Origin: Scatophagus argus
Lineage: Eukaryota > Chordata > Actinopteri > Scatophagidae
Length of the DNA stretch: 64,000 nucleotides
NCBI RefSeq assembly: GCF_020382885.2
Contig: NC_058508.1
Span: 7,308,055-7,372,054, forward strand
Reading direction: 5' to 3'
How positions within the stretch are numbered: position 1 is the first letter of the stretch; each line of letters opens with the position of its first letter. The position numbers and the translations under genes are program-made. Below the pieces are notes generated by a model. It saw only the letters and a program-made list of their open reading frames with translations, was not told where the DNA came from and searched no databases. Positions 12,601-24,937 of this stretch are shown here, piece after piece.

Positions 12601-15600
12601 GCTTCCCCATACTAAGTTGGGGAACTTTTTGGAGATACGAGTGAATGACTTCCTCAAGCGGCAAAACCATCCTGAATCTGGGGAGGTCACCATCCGCGTG
12701 GTCCATGTCTCAGACAAGGTGGTTGAGGTCAAGCCGGGCATGAAGTCCAGGTAAGAGGCTGAATTTCTCAGCTGTTGCATGTTTTGGGTGTGTGGTGAGA
12801 GGATTTTTAAGATGTTTAGGACTTGCTATTATAGTCATTCAAGCAGTATTGTTAAAAATGAAAAGAGAAATGGTATCCTTTCAGTTACAAATGAGATCAG
12901 TTAGTTTGATAATCACCAGCTGGGTACATATTAAACCCCATAGAGCCTGCATCAAGCTCAGATTAGTTTTTCTGTTGGTACTGACCATCATCTGCTGTCC
13001 AGTGTAATCAAGAATACCGCTCCCGTCAACATTTGTAGACAAGTTGTAGTCCCTATTTGCAACTATGTTAAAGACACAGCAGGGAAGAGTCTTAAAGGTT
13101 AACCTAACACTGTCTGCCCCCCACTGTCCTTAAATCCAGGTTTGTGGACAGCGGAGAGATGTCAGAGTCTTTCCCGTACAGGATGAAGGCCCTGTTTGCG
13201 TTTGAGGACATCGACGGCGCAGACGTGTGTTTTTTCGGCATGCACGTCCAAGAGTACGGCTCGGACTGCCCACCTCCCAATCAGAGACGGGTGTACATCT
13301 CATACCTGGACAGCGTGCACTTCTTCAGACCTCGACACCTCAGGACTGCTGTCTACCACGAGATCCTGCTGGGCTACCTGGAGTATGTCAAGAGGCAGGG
13401 GTAAGACAAACATAATACATACAAGGAACACCAACTAAGCGGCAAAAATCAGTTAATTATAGCATTTTATCTACCCAGGCCTTTGAATGTAAGACCATTA
13501 TGCAGTGTGAAATGCACTCATTAGGCTTTGTGATAGTGGCACTGACACAAGACGGTTTTCAACAGCAAGAAAATGAGCCAGCAGACAGAATAAAAGAAAA
13601 TACTTTTATTTCTTTCATAATGAATGCAGCCACATCTCCCCATGTGTCAGGTTTACAACAGGTCATATCTGGGCCTGTCCACCCAGTGAAGGGGATGATT
13701 ACATCTTCCACTGTCACCCAGCGGACCAGAAGATCCCCAAGCCAAAGCGCCTGCAGGAGTGGTACAAGAAGATGTTGGACAAGGCAGTTGCTGAGCGCAT
13801 TGTCCATGATTACAAAGTGAGACATGTTTTCTCTTGAGTTGTTGTATCAACAATGTGAAGTAATGTATTTATCACTGTAGAGAACAGTCGCCTGGCTTCA
13901 TCCACAGTCCATAACAGCATTGAACTGTTGCAGCAAAATGAAGACTTTTGCCTTAATTTCAAGCTAATACAGCATGCTTTGAGAAAGCAATCTCACCATA
14001 AGCTTAATATGCTTGCTGTTCTGGTGAGTTTGAATGTACCACTTCTAGATGTTCAATTTTTCTTTTTTAATATTTAAAAAAGTTAGGGGAAAAAATGGGA
14101 ATTTGAATATCTACCATTCTAGGTCAGCTGGTCTCATCTACTGATGAAGATGAAGGAACAGCTACTGCACTGCCCATGTCCTGAGATTGTTTTCTCAACA
14201 GCAAGAACGCATGAAAGAATATATTTATAAAAATATATTTTGTTTCCTGAAATGAAAAAGTTCACAAGGACATTACTAGAGTTACTATAACTTAAATACT
14301 TATCTCTTTGTCCCTCAGGACATCTTTAAGCAGGCAACTGAGGACCGGCTAACCAGTGCCAAGGAGCTGCCTTACTTTGAGGGCGACTTCTGGCCCAACG
14401 TACTGGAGGAGAGTATCAAGGAGCTGGAGCAGGAGGAGGAGGAGAGGAAGAGGGAGGAGAACAGTACCTCAAATGAGAGCACAGATGTGAGTGTGTTAAG
14501 AATCCACTTGCAATCACCCCTTTAGGCTCTTTTTGTTTTGGTCACTAAATACTTATGTTTTTCATTGCATTTAATTGACATTAAAACATTCGCAGGCCAC
14601 AAAAGGAGACAGCAAGAATGCCAAAAAGAAGAACAACAAAAAGACAAGCAAGAACAAGAGTAGCTTGAGCCGAGCCAACAAGAAGAAACCAGGGATGCCC
14701 AATGTTTCCAATGACCTTTCCCAAAAGCTCTACGCCACCATGGAGAAACACAAGGAGGTGCGCAAGTCTAATTTGATTTTAGCAATAGCTGCTGACTCTT
14801 GTATTGGATTACCTGCTGCTACACTTATAATATGGCAACAACTGAGATAATTAATAAATCACAGCAGACAAGTGATTGACCTGTACACCTGTATTACATT
14901 TTTGAACCAATCTGTCTGACACAAATGACACTTGTTTGTGACGGGCCTGAATCTAAGTCACACTGTCGTTAAAGGCTTGTGATGCACTTTCACTTTAAGG
15001 AAACAAAAAAGACAGTGTGATTAAAGGTATGTATAGGAATAAAATAATGTGAGTAGACAGTAGTTGACAGTAGGCCAAAATATTGCACAGGTCATGTGAA
15101 TGTTTGTATTAATCTAAAATTGTATAAAAGTTGGTCTGTACAAACAATACAAACTCACAGCTCATCCTCTCCCCTCTAATTCCCAGGTCTTCTTTGTAAT
15201 TCGCCTTATTGCTGGCCCAACCGCCAACTCGCTGCCCCCCATCACTGACCAGGACCCCTTGATGGCCTGTGATCTGATGGATGGCCGTGATGCCTTCCTG
15301 ACTCTGGCCAGGGACAAGCACCTGGAGTTCAGCTCTTTGAGGAGATCCAAGTGGAGCTCCATGTGTATGTTAGTGGAACTGCACAACCAGAGCCAGGACC
15401 GCTTCGTCTATACCTGCAATGAGTGCAAACATCATGTGGAGACCCGCTTCCACTGCACTGTCTGCGAGGTGAGTATTAGGATTTCCTTGTCTCCCTTTTT
15501 AATTTGACTGGAAATCAAACTGAAGCAACAAAACAGCGACACTGTGAAAGATTTAAATATTGTGATGTTCTTTACATCATCAGGCGAGCGTCTCCACAGT

Positions 15601-18600
15601 AAGCCAGCTAAATTTCAAACATTTTCCTCAGTTTTCCACACTAAGGTGCCATTTATTGCATTCAAAATCATTCTGCACCTTGAAACTCTCTGCAAGCACT
15701 TATTCTGAAAGTCATTGTAGCCAGTCATAACTTTGTGACCATGTGAACAGTGAATGTTATTATATATTCAGATTACTGTTTTCCTTGGTTAACAGGTAGC
15801 ATTTATGAGCTGTGAGCAAATTATTGTTTTATACTGTTGTTGTTTCCTCTGCTGTCCTGTCTTTTGATTGAGAGGTGAAAAGAGGTTTTTAACTGCTTAG
15901 ACCCAGTGGCCTAACTGGGCCTCTCTGTCCACAGTGTTGTTGCTTCACTTAACGAAGATAAGAAAGAAAACACATAAGCTTCTTGTTTTGTTTTGCTGTG
16001 ACAATTCAAAATGAATTGACCTAAGCATCATAGTACTGACAAATTATTTCCAAATAAATAAATTCCAAAATTTACCCAGTTTTGTTGTGGAAATGGCTCT
16101 GAAGAGGTACTGGAACATCTCTGCTGTGTTAGTATGTTTTGCACAGAGCTGGGACTTGAGTTTTCTCTTTGTTTGTCTTTTGAATCATTTGTTTCCCACA
16201 TTCCAAGAAGTAATGTAATTATTAAAATTGTACATTACAAAAGGTAATATATAGGAATACCATATTTCAAAGTACAGATCAACTGGTTTTCTCTGTCATT
16301 TAAGTGTCAGCTGAACAAATAAGAGGTTTTAGTTGAAGGCAGCAAACAGAAGCCTGGTGGTTTAAGAGATGTACCTTTCTTTCTTCCTTCCACTTTGGAA
16401 CAGCAAATTCCATTGTACTGTAGTCATTATCACTGCTGACTCCACTGTGGTGGTTGGCCTGTGGAGAGCGTACAAAGCCATGTGCAACCTTTGTTACACT
16501 TGGAGTCCAAAGCAGTCCCAGGTTTCACACCAGTGCCTTGACTCGAGCTGCTAGTGCAGAGAGAAAGACTTTCCTTCCAATCATTGCAAGTTCAGTGGAC
16601 TTTACAACAGAGCCGAATGCGGCTGCAGAGTAGTGAGGTCTGTGATGGTGGTCGATTTGTTTTCTGTCCTTTGGCGCCAACAAGTTTAAACAGTCAGTTT
16701 GAGAGGATTGTTCATCTTTGCATTCCCAGATAAAAGTTTGGAAAATCTAGTCAGGAATAGTGAAAGAGAATCACTCCTCTCGTTTTAGGTCTGACAGTTG
16801 CACAACAGCAAAACGTTGCAAAAAGGCTGTATTGGTGTGATCCTGCTTACAAAAGCCAGGACACCACATACTTTCAGACAGGACTGCATGCAATTGTGAA
16901 TGTACAGTATGCTTAAAACTGATTTTTGGCATTTAAGCTTCACAGAGATACATTCATATTTCCTTTTACTTTTCAGGACTATGACTTGTGCATCACCTGC
17001 TACAATATCAAAGGTCATGAGCACAAGATGGATAAGCTGGGGCTTGGATTGGACGACGACAGCAACAACCAGGCAGCAGCAACTACCCAGAGCCCGGGAG
17101 ACTCTCGACGTCTCAGCATCCAGCGCTGCATCCAGTCGCTCGTCCACGCGTGTCAGTGTCGCAACGCCAACTGCTCCCTGCCGTCCTGCCAAAAGATGAA
17201 GCGTGTTGTTCAGCACACAAAAAGCTGCAAGCGCAAGACAAATGGTGGCTGTCCCATTTGCAAGCAGCTCATTGCTCTGTGCTGCTACCATGCCAAACAC
17301 TGTCAGGAGAACAAATGTCCTGTCCCATTCTGTCTGAACATCAAGCAAAAGCTCCGGCAGCAGCAGCTGCAGCACAGACTCCAGCAGGCCCAGATGTTAA
17401 GAAGGAGGATGGCAAGCATGCAGAGAGTGGGGCAGCCAGCTGGAGGTCCACCAGGAGGACCAGTTGTAGGGCTTCCATCACCAGGCAACAACGGCACCAC
17501 AGCGCCCAGTACCCCAACTTCTGGTGGAACACAACCACCAACACCCCAGACCCCGACTCCGGCCATGCCTCCAGTCCCACAGCAGGGAATGGGCCCTGGA
17601 CCTGGGGTCCAGCAGCAGCAGCAGCAACCTGGTGGAATGCCTGTACAAAGTGGCATGCCTCCTCAGCACCCGCTTCACCACCAGTTCCAGCAAATGGCAA
17701 GTGGAGGTGGTGGGGCTGGGGGGATGATGAGCTCTCCCCAACATCAGCAGCAGATGCTTCCTCAGGTCCAGCAGCAGCAAAGTGGAGCAGGAACCAACCC
17801 TCAACAGCTCCAGCAGCACCCCAACAATGTCCCTCCATATGCCAGCAGACCCCCAGGTTCTTCCCCAATCCATCAGTCCCAAGGCAAACCGGTCCTCGGC
17901 TCAGCAACACCTCCTCAACAGCCACCTGGTGGTGCTGTCATGGCTGGTGTCGGGGGCCAACAACCTCCCACTCAGCCCCAGGGCCAGCCCTCCATTCCAC
18001 AGCAGCAACAGCAGCCACCTTCTGGCCCTCCACCGGCAGCAGTAGAAATTGCCATGAAGATCCAACAGGTAGCTGATGCTCAGAGGAAGATGGCGTTGCA
18101 GAGACAAGCGGCCCAGGCAGCTGCGGGCATGATGCCACCTCACCCTCATCATCAACAGGGTCAAGGTCAGCAGATGGGTATGGGACACCCACCAGGGGCA
18201 GTAGGGATGGTTGGACCCCAGGGCATGCCACCACAGACCCAAGCAGCTGTGGCAGTTGCTCGGGCCCACATGGATCAACCCCAAGGTGCTCCACCAGGGA
18301 TGATGGTTGGTGCTGGTGGGCCCATGCAGCAACCTCCTCAGCAGGGTAACCTGCCCCAGGGCCAGCTCCCCCCTCAGGTACAGCTTCAACAACAGAGGAT
18401 GGGTGCTCCACTTCAAAACCCTCAACAGCAGCAACAGCAGTGGGCAGGCCAGGGGATGCCACCTCAGCAGAGGCAAGCTATGATGAACCAGATGGGCCAT
18501 CCAGCCATGATGGCAGCTCAACAACAACAGCAGCAGCAGCAGCAGCAAATGCAGCAGCAGCAGCAGCAGCACCAACAGGGCCATGCTGCCTTGATAAACA

Positions 18601-20189
18601 TGGCACAACAGCAGCAGCAACAAGTTGCTGGCAGTGGAGTCCCAGGGGGTGTGGTGCCAGGAGCTACTGGTGTCGCGGGGGCTGTTGCTGCTGGTGGGAA
18701 CATTCCCCAAGCAGCCCTCCAGGAGCTGTTACGGACTCTCCGCTCACCTAGCTCGCCACTCCAGCAACAGCAAGTCCTCAATATCCTACGGTCCAACCCA
18801 CAGCTCATGGCTGCTTTTATCAAACAGAGGGCCTCAAAATACAAAGGGGTTCCAGGGGGCCCAGGTGGACCCGGTGGTATCCCTGGAGGTCCTGGGGGAC
18901 CCACAGTGGGCCCTGTTGGTAATGTCATGGCAGGAGGGGGCCAACAAGTGAATATGAATGCTCCAGGTCCTGGTCAGCCAGGTATGCACATGGGGGGTCA
19001 GGGTGGAACAAATATTAACATGGCCACTATGGCCCAGCTACAGCAAGTGCAGCAGCAACAGCAGTTACAGCAGCAACAGAGGCCAATGCTCAGCAGTTTA
19101 CAACAGCAGCAAGTGGCAGCTCTCCAGCAGCAGCAGCAGCAGCAACAACAGCAGCAACAAGGGGGAGGAAGAGGAATGCAGGCCCAGGGGCCACAGATGG
19201 GAAATCTCAACAGTCCCCAGTTTAGAGAGCTGCTCATGAGGCGCCATCTGCAGCAACAGCAGCAACAACAGCAGCAACAACAGCAACAACAACAACAACA
19301 GCAACAGCAAATGGGGGTAAATCATGTTCAGTTCCAGCAGCCACAGCCACCACAGGGGCAAGGCTACATAGGACAGCCTGGGATGCAGCCTCCTTCAGTG
19401 GGACAGGGCCCGCCTGGAGGTCCATCTCTTGGCCCTCAGCAGCCAGGTGGTCCCCCAGGCCAGCAGGGGCAAGCTTACACAGGATCGGTGGCACAGCAGC
19501 AGGCCACAGTTGCACTCCAGCAGAGACTCCAGCACCAGCACCACCTCCAGATGCAGCAGCAGAATGCCATGGCTGGCCTTCCAGGGGGTGATGCAGGTGC
19601 GGGTGGAGGTTCTCAGCAGCCGCCTCAGGGCCCTCAGCCCACTCAGAGTGGCCCCCCGCCACCATCTTCTCAGGCTCTGCGCCAACAGGCCCTTCACCAG
19701 AGGCTGCTCCAGCAGCAGCAACATCTGGGCCCTGGGGGGTCACCTGCCCAGCACAGCAATCCCATGAGCCCTCAGCAACCACAGCAAGTGGCCCAGTCCC
19801 CACACCCACACTTGCAGGGACAGGCACTGCCCACATCCCTGGCTAACCAGGTGCGATCACCGCAGCCGTCACCCAGACCCCAGTCCCAGCCACCACACTC
19901 AAGCCCGTCTCCACGCATGCAGCCCCAGCCCTCCCCACATCACATCTCCCCACAGATGCAGACAGGTTCCCCACACCCAGGCCACCTGAACCAGCATCAC
20001 CCAGGTATGGTGGTCCCTCCACAACAACAGCCAACGACCCAGCAACAGAACTCTATGGAGCAGTTTGGGTCAGACCAGAGTGCCATGCTATCTCAGCTGA
20101 GCGGCATGACTGGTCTCCATGGGCCGGGGGGTAGCGGTCAGGATCCACTGGGCCAGAATATGAATCACAACTCGTTAGACATCATGTAG
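95..20189 (+). CDS. ep300: p300 lysine acetyltransferase, 5'-truncated by the window edge
   Basis: Transcriptional coactivator and histone acetyltransferase acting in the nucleus. The coding exons are 95-200, 391-519, 674-791, 941-1124, 1452-1529, 2082-2167, 2490-2642, 3233-3778, 4232-4471, 4609-4804, 5525-5643, 7777-8016, 8816-8904, 10027-10107, 10793-10849, 11219-11296, 11760-11827, 12600-12750, 13140-13400, 13651-13816, 14319-14486, 14596-14757, 15187-15468 and 16977-20189. They join in frame to about 2322 residues. Domains in order: KIX (about 440-1010), bromodomain (5525-8016, acetyl-lysine Asn in [11 protein letters not shown]), PHD/RING (8816-11827), HAT (12600-15468, with Asp of YLDSVHFF, Trp of GHIWACPP and Tyr of QEWYKKML), the lysine-rich autoinhibitory loop (14596-14757), ZZ (end of exon 23 into the last exon), TAZ2 (about 17113-17380) and NCBD (about 18697-18850), then a Q/P/G-rich tail ending NHNSLDIM. 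The ZZ spacer ([13 protein letters not shown]) and the C-terminus match p300 rather than CBP. The TAZ1 region and start codon lie upstream of the window. Whether this is the a or b teleost copy cannot be told. Confidence 0.96.
300..345 (+). repeat. Short interspersed repeat tail (TTTATTGATCCC type)
   Basis: AATCAGAATCATAAATACTT followed by TATTGATCCCTTGAAAAAAATTGTG is a recognisable short fragment of a common fish repeat. It lies in an ep300 intron. A related fragment (TTATTTGTCCCCAAGGGGCA) lies at 37157. Confidence 0.5.
3557..3632 (+). repeat. ep300: CAG/CAA tract coding polyglutamine in ep300 exon 8
   Basis: Mixed CAA and CAG codons encode a run of about 15 Gln, then ALA-SER, then about 6 more Gln. 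CAA interruptions would stabilise the tract. It lies in the disordered linker between KIX and the bromodomain. Confidence 0.9.
7601..7632 (+). repeat. CTG and GAT trinucleotide microrepeats
   Basis: Several CTG units pass into GAT units within the pyrimidine-rich end of the intron before the bromodomain exon at 7777. The intron from 5644 to 7776 otherwise shows no recognisable element. Confidence 0.7.
8241..8360 (+). repeat. Dispersed teleost repeat family A (copy in ep300)
   Basis: ATATGAAGCTGCAGCCAGTT, then ATAAAGACTGGAAGAAGG, then CTACCAACACCTCC and AATTAACACATTATG occur in the same order as in the other family A copies in this window (29769-29850 inverted, 44820-45010). The element lies in the intron after the bromodomain exon. 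Confidence 0.6.
9780..9975 (+). promoter_or_regulatory. Cluster of four CCAAT/ATTGG motifs in an ep300 intron
   Basis: GACCAATCAT at 9781 and three ATTGGC-type motifs at about 9851, 9937 and 9970 lie within 195 bases, just upstream of exon 14 (10027). Spacing is tens of bases, as seen at NF-Y-bound promoters. An internal promoter or enhancer is only a possibility. Confidence 0.3.
19249..19311 (+). repeat. ep300: CAG/CAA tract coding the longest polyglutamine of ep300
   Basis: About 21 consecutive Gln codons, alternating CAG and CAA, follow LLMRRHL in the last exon. Shorter Gln tracts lie at about 18521-18571 and 19123-19160. Confidence 0.9.
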
Positions 20190-21570
20190 GAAGTCTACAA
20201 CTTAACGTGTCAAGTTGAGCTGAAATGCTTTGTGATTCTTCGCACAAACTGCACTCACCCAGGACAGTGTTATTGTTATTACTTAGCCTTTCTTTTTTTA
20301 TACTATTATTAAATGTTATTTAAAATGTTTTCAATAAAGATGCATTGAACTGAACTTCCTATGGGAGATGAACAATAAATCCAGCAGTCGTTAAATAAAT
20401 TAGAATAAATGAATTGTAAGTTATTGCTGTTAATATATTTTTTTGCCAATTGTGGACAAAGAGGGGAATGGTTCCTTGAGCACCACCCCTCACCTCCACC
20501 TCTTACTGAATACAAGAAAGGTGATATTTTCGGAGATTTTGGGGTAAATAGGAATAATTGCCTTTTTTAAGAAATGTTTTTAAGATTTTAAAAGTGGTCA
20601 GGAATTAAAGAGGAGATGATTTAATGCAAAGAACTTTTTTTTTTATCAGTTTCATTTCCCATCATTCAGTCTGTCTATTTCTGTTTTGCAGAGTGATGTG
20701 GATTATTGTTAATGTAAATCCAAACATGATGCATATCTTCATTTGGAAATGTTTGGGTTAGCTTTATTTATTGTCTTCTTTTGGGGGCGGGTTGGGGTGT
20801 TTATGTATTCTCAGACTGCTACAATTCGTATAGAAATATATTTTTGTTATTGACAGTTAAGACAGGGGTAGTGGATATTTCATTTCACTTTAGATGTCTT
20901 TAGTTGGGTCTGTTCAGGTGGGAATAATTAAATGTCAGTGTTTTATTACAGTGGTTGAGGGTCTGCTGTGAGTTTGAGATGTTGAACAGACATGTTGTGA
21001 CATCCCGGCCAGCTTCTGTGTTGGACATCGGTCATGCTGGAAGGGACTTTTCCCTCGCTAACATGCAAGCCCTCTCCCTCGAATGTGTGTGCACTCCTTC
21101 CTTCAGAGACACTTAATATGGAGCAGTGGAGGCTTGGGGAGGGGGGGTGCATACCTGTGTGCCTGTAACATTTTGAGTACATGGGCTGGGATGTGGAAAA
21201 AAACTGGGTGGGGTGGGCTCCTTTTAGTGTTTTTAGGATTCTACTGTTTGGAGTAAACAGAGGATTTAGATCCAAATGAACTGTGTTGCACAGAAATGAG
21301 GAGAAAGGAGGAGGTATGAGCAGTCACGTCTCCGTCTCTTTCAGCCTCATCCCCTTTGCTGCTTCCCTTGGACTTTAACCCCCCTCCCCACCCTTCCTCC
21401 TCAGGGGGAAGTTGTTCTCCTGTGCCCCCCCCCCCCCCCCCCCCCCCCCAAACTCCATCCTCTTTATCTTTCTGCTAAGAACTTTGGGAGTTTAATTTAA
21501 TATTTTTTACTGTACAAAGGAAACACAAACTGTGGACTCAAATACTGTTTTGATAATAAAATGAAAATTA
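20190..21570 (+). other. ep300: ep300 3' untranslated region
   Basis: This non-coding stretch follows the stop codon at 20187-20189. AATAAA signals lie at 20333-20338 and 20374-20379, and a distal one at 21555-21560, so short and long 3'UTRs are both possible. A run of 25 C at 21425-21449 lies inside the long form. The exact cleavage sites are inferred, not seen. Confidence 0.6.
21425..21449 (+). repeat. Homopolymer of 25 C
   Basis: An uninterrupted run of 25 cytosines is flanked by pyrimidine-rich DNA in the distal ep300 3'UTR. Its true length could be affected by sequencing or assembly. Confidence 0.95.
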
Positions 21571-23869
21571 CCAATAGTGTTGTGTCCTGTATGCGGCTGT
21601 TGTTAGAAACAAGGTTAGTATTTGGTGGATAAGAGTAGTAGTTTTACTTTTTAAAATACACACCTTTCTGTCTCTTGATCACAATGCGAGAGGTGTATGT
21701 CATCCAGCTGTCCCTGGTTTTCCAGTATCGCAGAGTTAGCTCGCTTTTAATAATGGTTAACCTGCAGCAGGTATCACTTTGTGATCTACCCCAGAACCTG
21801 CCAACAGCCACACTGACCAATCAGATCAAAGGATGAGCACTGTCTTTACAATGAAGTGATGTGTAATCAAGTAAGCAGTTTGCTGCTGTCCAAGGTTTCC
21901 TGTGTGTTTAAAACAGAATGTCAAACAAACTAAGGCACCAGTTACTACATTAAATACACAAAAGCCATGCAAATAATACACTCAAAAACACATACTCATT
22001 GAGATAAAAGAACCTGGTGATCCATTTCCCAGTTTACTTTTTGTCAACTGTGAAAATAGGATCATTTTTAAAAGTTTCTCTTGTCATGTTAAAAAGTTCC
22101 GTTTGGTGAAAAACACCGCGTTTGTTTTTGTAATACTCCTTTTCGCCACAAGAGGCTGACGTGCACCGCTGCTCCCATGTTCTCAATAGGACCAAATGCA
22201 TTCATATTTTCTTTCAGGTACATTTTTATTTCATCATGCACACCAAAATAAGACATGGGAGTAATATTACAGAGCTTGCTTACACATAATACGTATATGT
22301 ACATTATGTTTACAAACTGAAAGTAGATCACCAGAGCTTTTATTTTTCCCTTATTTGCCTCTCAGGGCTTCTGTAATATGGACCTCATAAAATGAAATGA
22401 CCACAAAGGCATGTGAAATGACTACAGTCCTTGTCGTTTGTAGTTTTGTGTCTTGCTCCACTGTAGAAGGAACAGACTGGACTCAGACATGTATAAGACC
22501 TCCCCTCATTGTCTCCTAATCTGTCCACGCTTTAGCCCCTTTGGACTTTAAAACAGTAGCTATTAGTTGACATGATTTCAACTTGATTCTTGATTCTTCT
22601 TCTTGATATTTAGAAAAGTTAAAGTTGTTAATTTGGCACCCATTTGTTGAACAGAATAAACAAGTGTTTATTATTGCCAGGAATTAGGACTTTGAATGTG
22701 AGTTTTAATAATTTTAAGCGTGCCATGTTAAGATTAAGGACTGATGTTCATTTATTGTCGAGCTTAAATCTTACACACGTGCAACGGCAGTTTATTTATA
22801 GAATCAGATTCATAACACTAAAGCTTGAAGAAAATGATTTGTCCCACTACACACAGCACATGCTTCTTGGATCACACCAAAATCTCATGCAGCTCCCTGC
22901 GATCACACCTGGTTCATATCATGAAGTCAAAAGAGGGTGAGCGAGAAAGAGACATGCCAGCAGATGTTTGTTGTTCGTGTCTGCCCCCACGCACTCCACT
23001 CCAAACCCCTCCCCACCCCCCCATGTCCACCGCTGCACAATTTAAACATACTGAGCCGATGATTCAGAGCCGATTAACTTGCACTCGATGGCGTCACTTA
23101 CAGTAACTTTCATGAGAGCAACACGCCCCCTAGTGGCGATATGTGGCACTAGGATTGTTCAACATTATCGCAGTAATAAGAGTGGATGGATCACACTCAC
23201 TGGTTTTACAGATATTTTATCATCTTAAAAAAATATACAAAGGTGAAAGTAAAAAGCTGCATCTTTCAGAGCAAAAATGAGTTATATGTCAGCAAGGAAA
23301 AAATTGTTGGATGTGTGTTCAAAGATCATTTTTCTCTTCTGACTGATTGTTGTGAACGTTCGGTCTCAAGGCAATTTCTGACATTCTGAAGCAGTGAGTA
23401 ACATTCATCTATCACTACTTCAGGAAAACCTCATTTGAGTTAAAGATAGTCCCCCTGCTTTTGCTGTGGTGCTTACCGATGTCCCCAGTTGGGTTAATAA
23501 ATGACTAAAACACAACTACTGTTTGTTGACTGTGTGTGTTGAATGTGGGGGCGCTGTTGGGCGCATAACAAAATCAGCATGTCCTTTAAAAAAAGTACAA
23601 GCTGGTTGCACAATAATCACTTCAGTAAATTGCATTTACTAATTACAGTAGTAAATGCCTTAGACTGTATATCATGACTGCCTTTATGCTTCCAGTACTT
23701 CAGGGCACTTTTGACTAAAAAAGAAAAGTGTCTTGAAGTTGTGCTGTGATGTCATGTGTGTGTTTTTTTTTCCCCACACTCGACCTCCTGTGCGACATGT
23801 AATGCACATAAAAAACTACTTGCAGTCGCATGATAAACATTCTCCAGAAGGCAGTTGTTTTTGTACATA
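21571..23869. other. Intergenic spacer between convergent ep300 and cbx7
   Basis: I see no gene here. The short open frames have no recognisable product, no splice context and no family similarity. The only notable element is the CTCF-like motif at about 23122-23140. A C-rich patch lies at about 22981-23025. Confidence 0.6.
23122..23140 (-). promoter_or_regulatory. CTCF-like motif
   Basis: Read on the minus strand, the sequence is GCCACTAGGGGGCG inside a slightly longer match. It fits the known vertebrate CTCF core (CCACNAGGGGGCGC type) at nearly every informative position. It lies between the 3' ends of ep300 and cbx7. Occupancy is inferred only. Confidence 0.55.
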
Positions 23870-24937
23870 TTTATTGGAAATGCAATCGAAATAAAAAAAA
23901 AATCATTTTCAGAGAGAAGACACGATTGACAGTTCATCTTTGTCGGACAAAGACTGATTCCAACACAGTAAGTGACATAAGTTAGTTTAGCTTTTACGCG
24001 TGACATGCAATAAATAATAGCTCACTACAGTCTAACATAACGTACACTTGCTTCCATTTGCACATTACCTTACAGAGCGCAAGAGCAGCAGTGTACACTG
24101 ACATCGCCTCTTTTGAAATGCACGAAGGCTAGAGAAAAGAGTGGACTATCAATTGGTTATATAAAAATAGAACCAGGTAGCATTTCATACTTGAAAAGTA
24201 AAAGGACAGACAGACAGACAGCAAACACAACTGTGTATTTCTTTTTGTGCATCTATCCTTGAAATACAGAACGGCATCTAAGCGGCAGGGATTAATTCTC
24301 TCTCTTTGTTTTATCTCTTTTATGACAGAAATAAACCTCTTCTACAAACCACAGGACAGGACTTTGTGCAAGTGTGGCACAGACTGACAGGGCATGCAGT
24401 TAGCTCTGTGAGAATACTGAAAAAAAACCAATATCTTTACAAAACATTATTTGTAAGAAAGAGGAGCGACTGAAACAAGCCCCCGAGGACAGATCTGAGT
24501 GTGTGAAACTGACATCTGGCTGGAAAGCACTGAGGACGGTTGGAAAAAGTAAATGCATGGAAGTAGTAATGTGGACTGTAGCGTTTTTGACTGCTGTCTC
24601 ACCATCTGTCTCCCGTTCTCAGTAAGCCCAACGGCCCCACGAATCAAACCTGCCACTGAGATCCATTTAGTCCCCTGGATTGCAATGGATGATTTGAGCA
24701 CAGTTTTGGGAGACTCAGGCTCCCTATCACACCTAATAAATGAGCCACAATAATAAAGTTACCACTCATTTTTTTTCATTAAAAGGCAATAATGTCTTCA
24801 CTGAACTCCGTAGGAAATGAGTGTAGCTTTGTAAACATGTGGAATTATCTTACATACATGACTATTTACATGTACAAAATGAGTGGCAAGTCTAATTATG
24901 GTTATTCTGATTTCTCTCCAGTTCTCTCTGTCATCAT
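23850..24937 (-). other. cbx7: cbx7 3' untranslated region
   Basis: On the minus strand this region follows the cbx7 stop codon. A canonical AATAAA (TTTATT on the plus strand) lies at 23870-23875, giving a 3'UTR of roughly 1.1 kb. The boundary is approximate. Confidence 0.55.

Noticed and set aside
17150-18076. A 308-residue plus-strand frame inside the ep300 last exon
   Set aside because: It overlaps TAZ2 and the Q-rich tail in another frame, is low complexity, and the p300 frame is clearly the conserved one.
17341-18710. Long minus-strand open frames opposite the ep300 last exon
   Set aside because: They are antisense shadows of CAG/CCA-rich coding DNA (poly-Leu and poly-Cys translations), with no conserved domain or start context.
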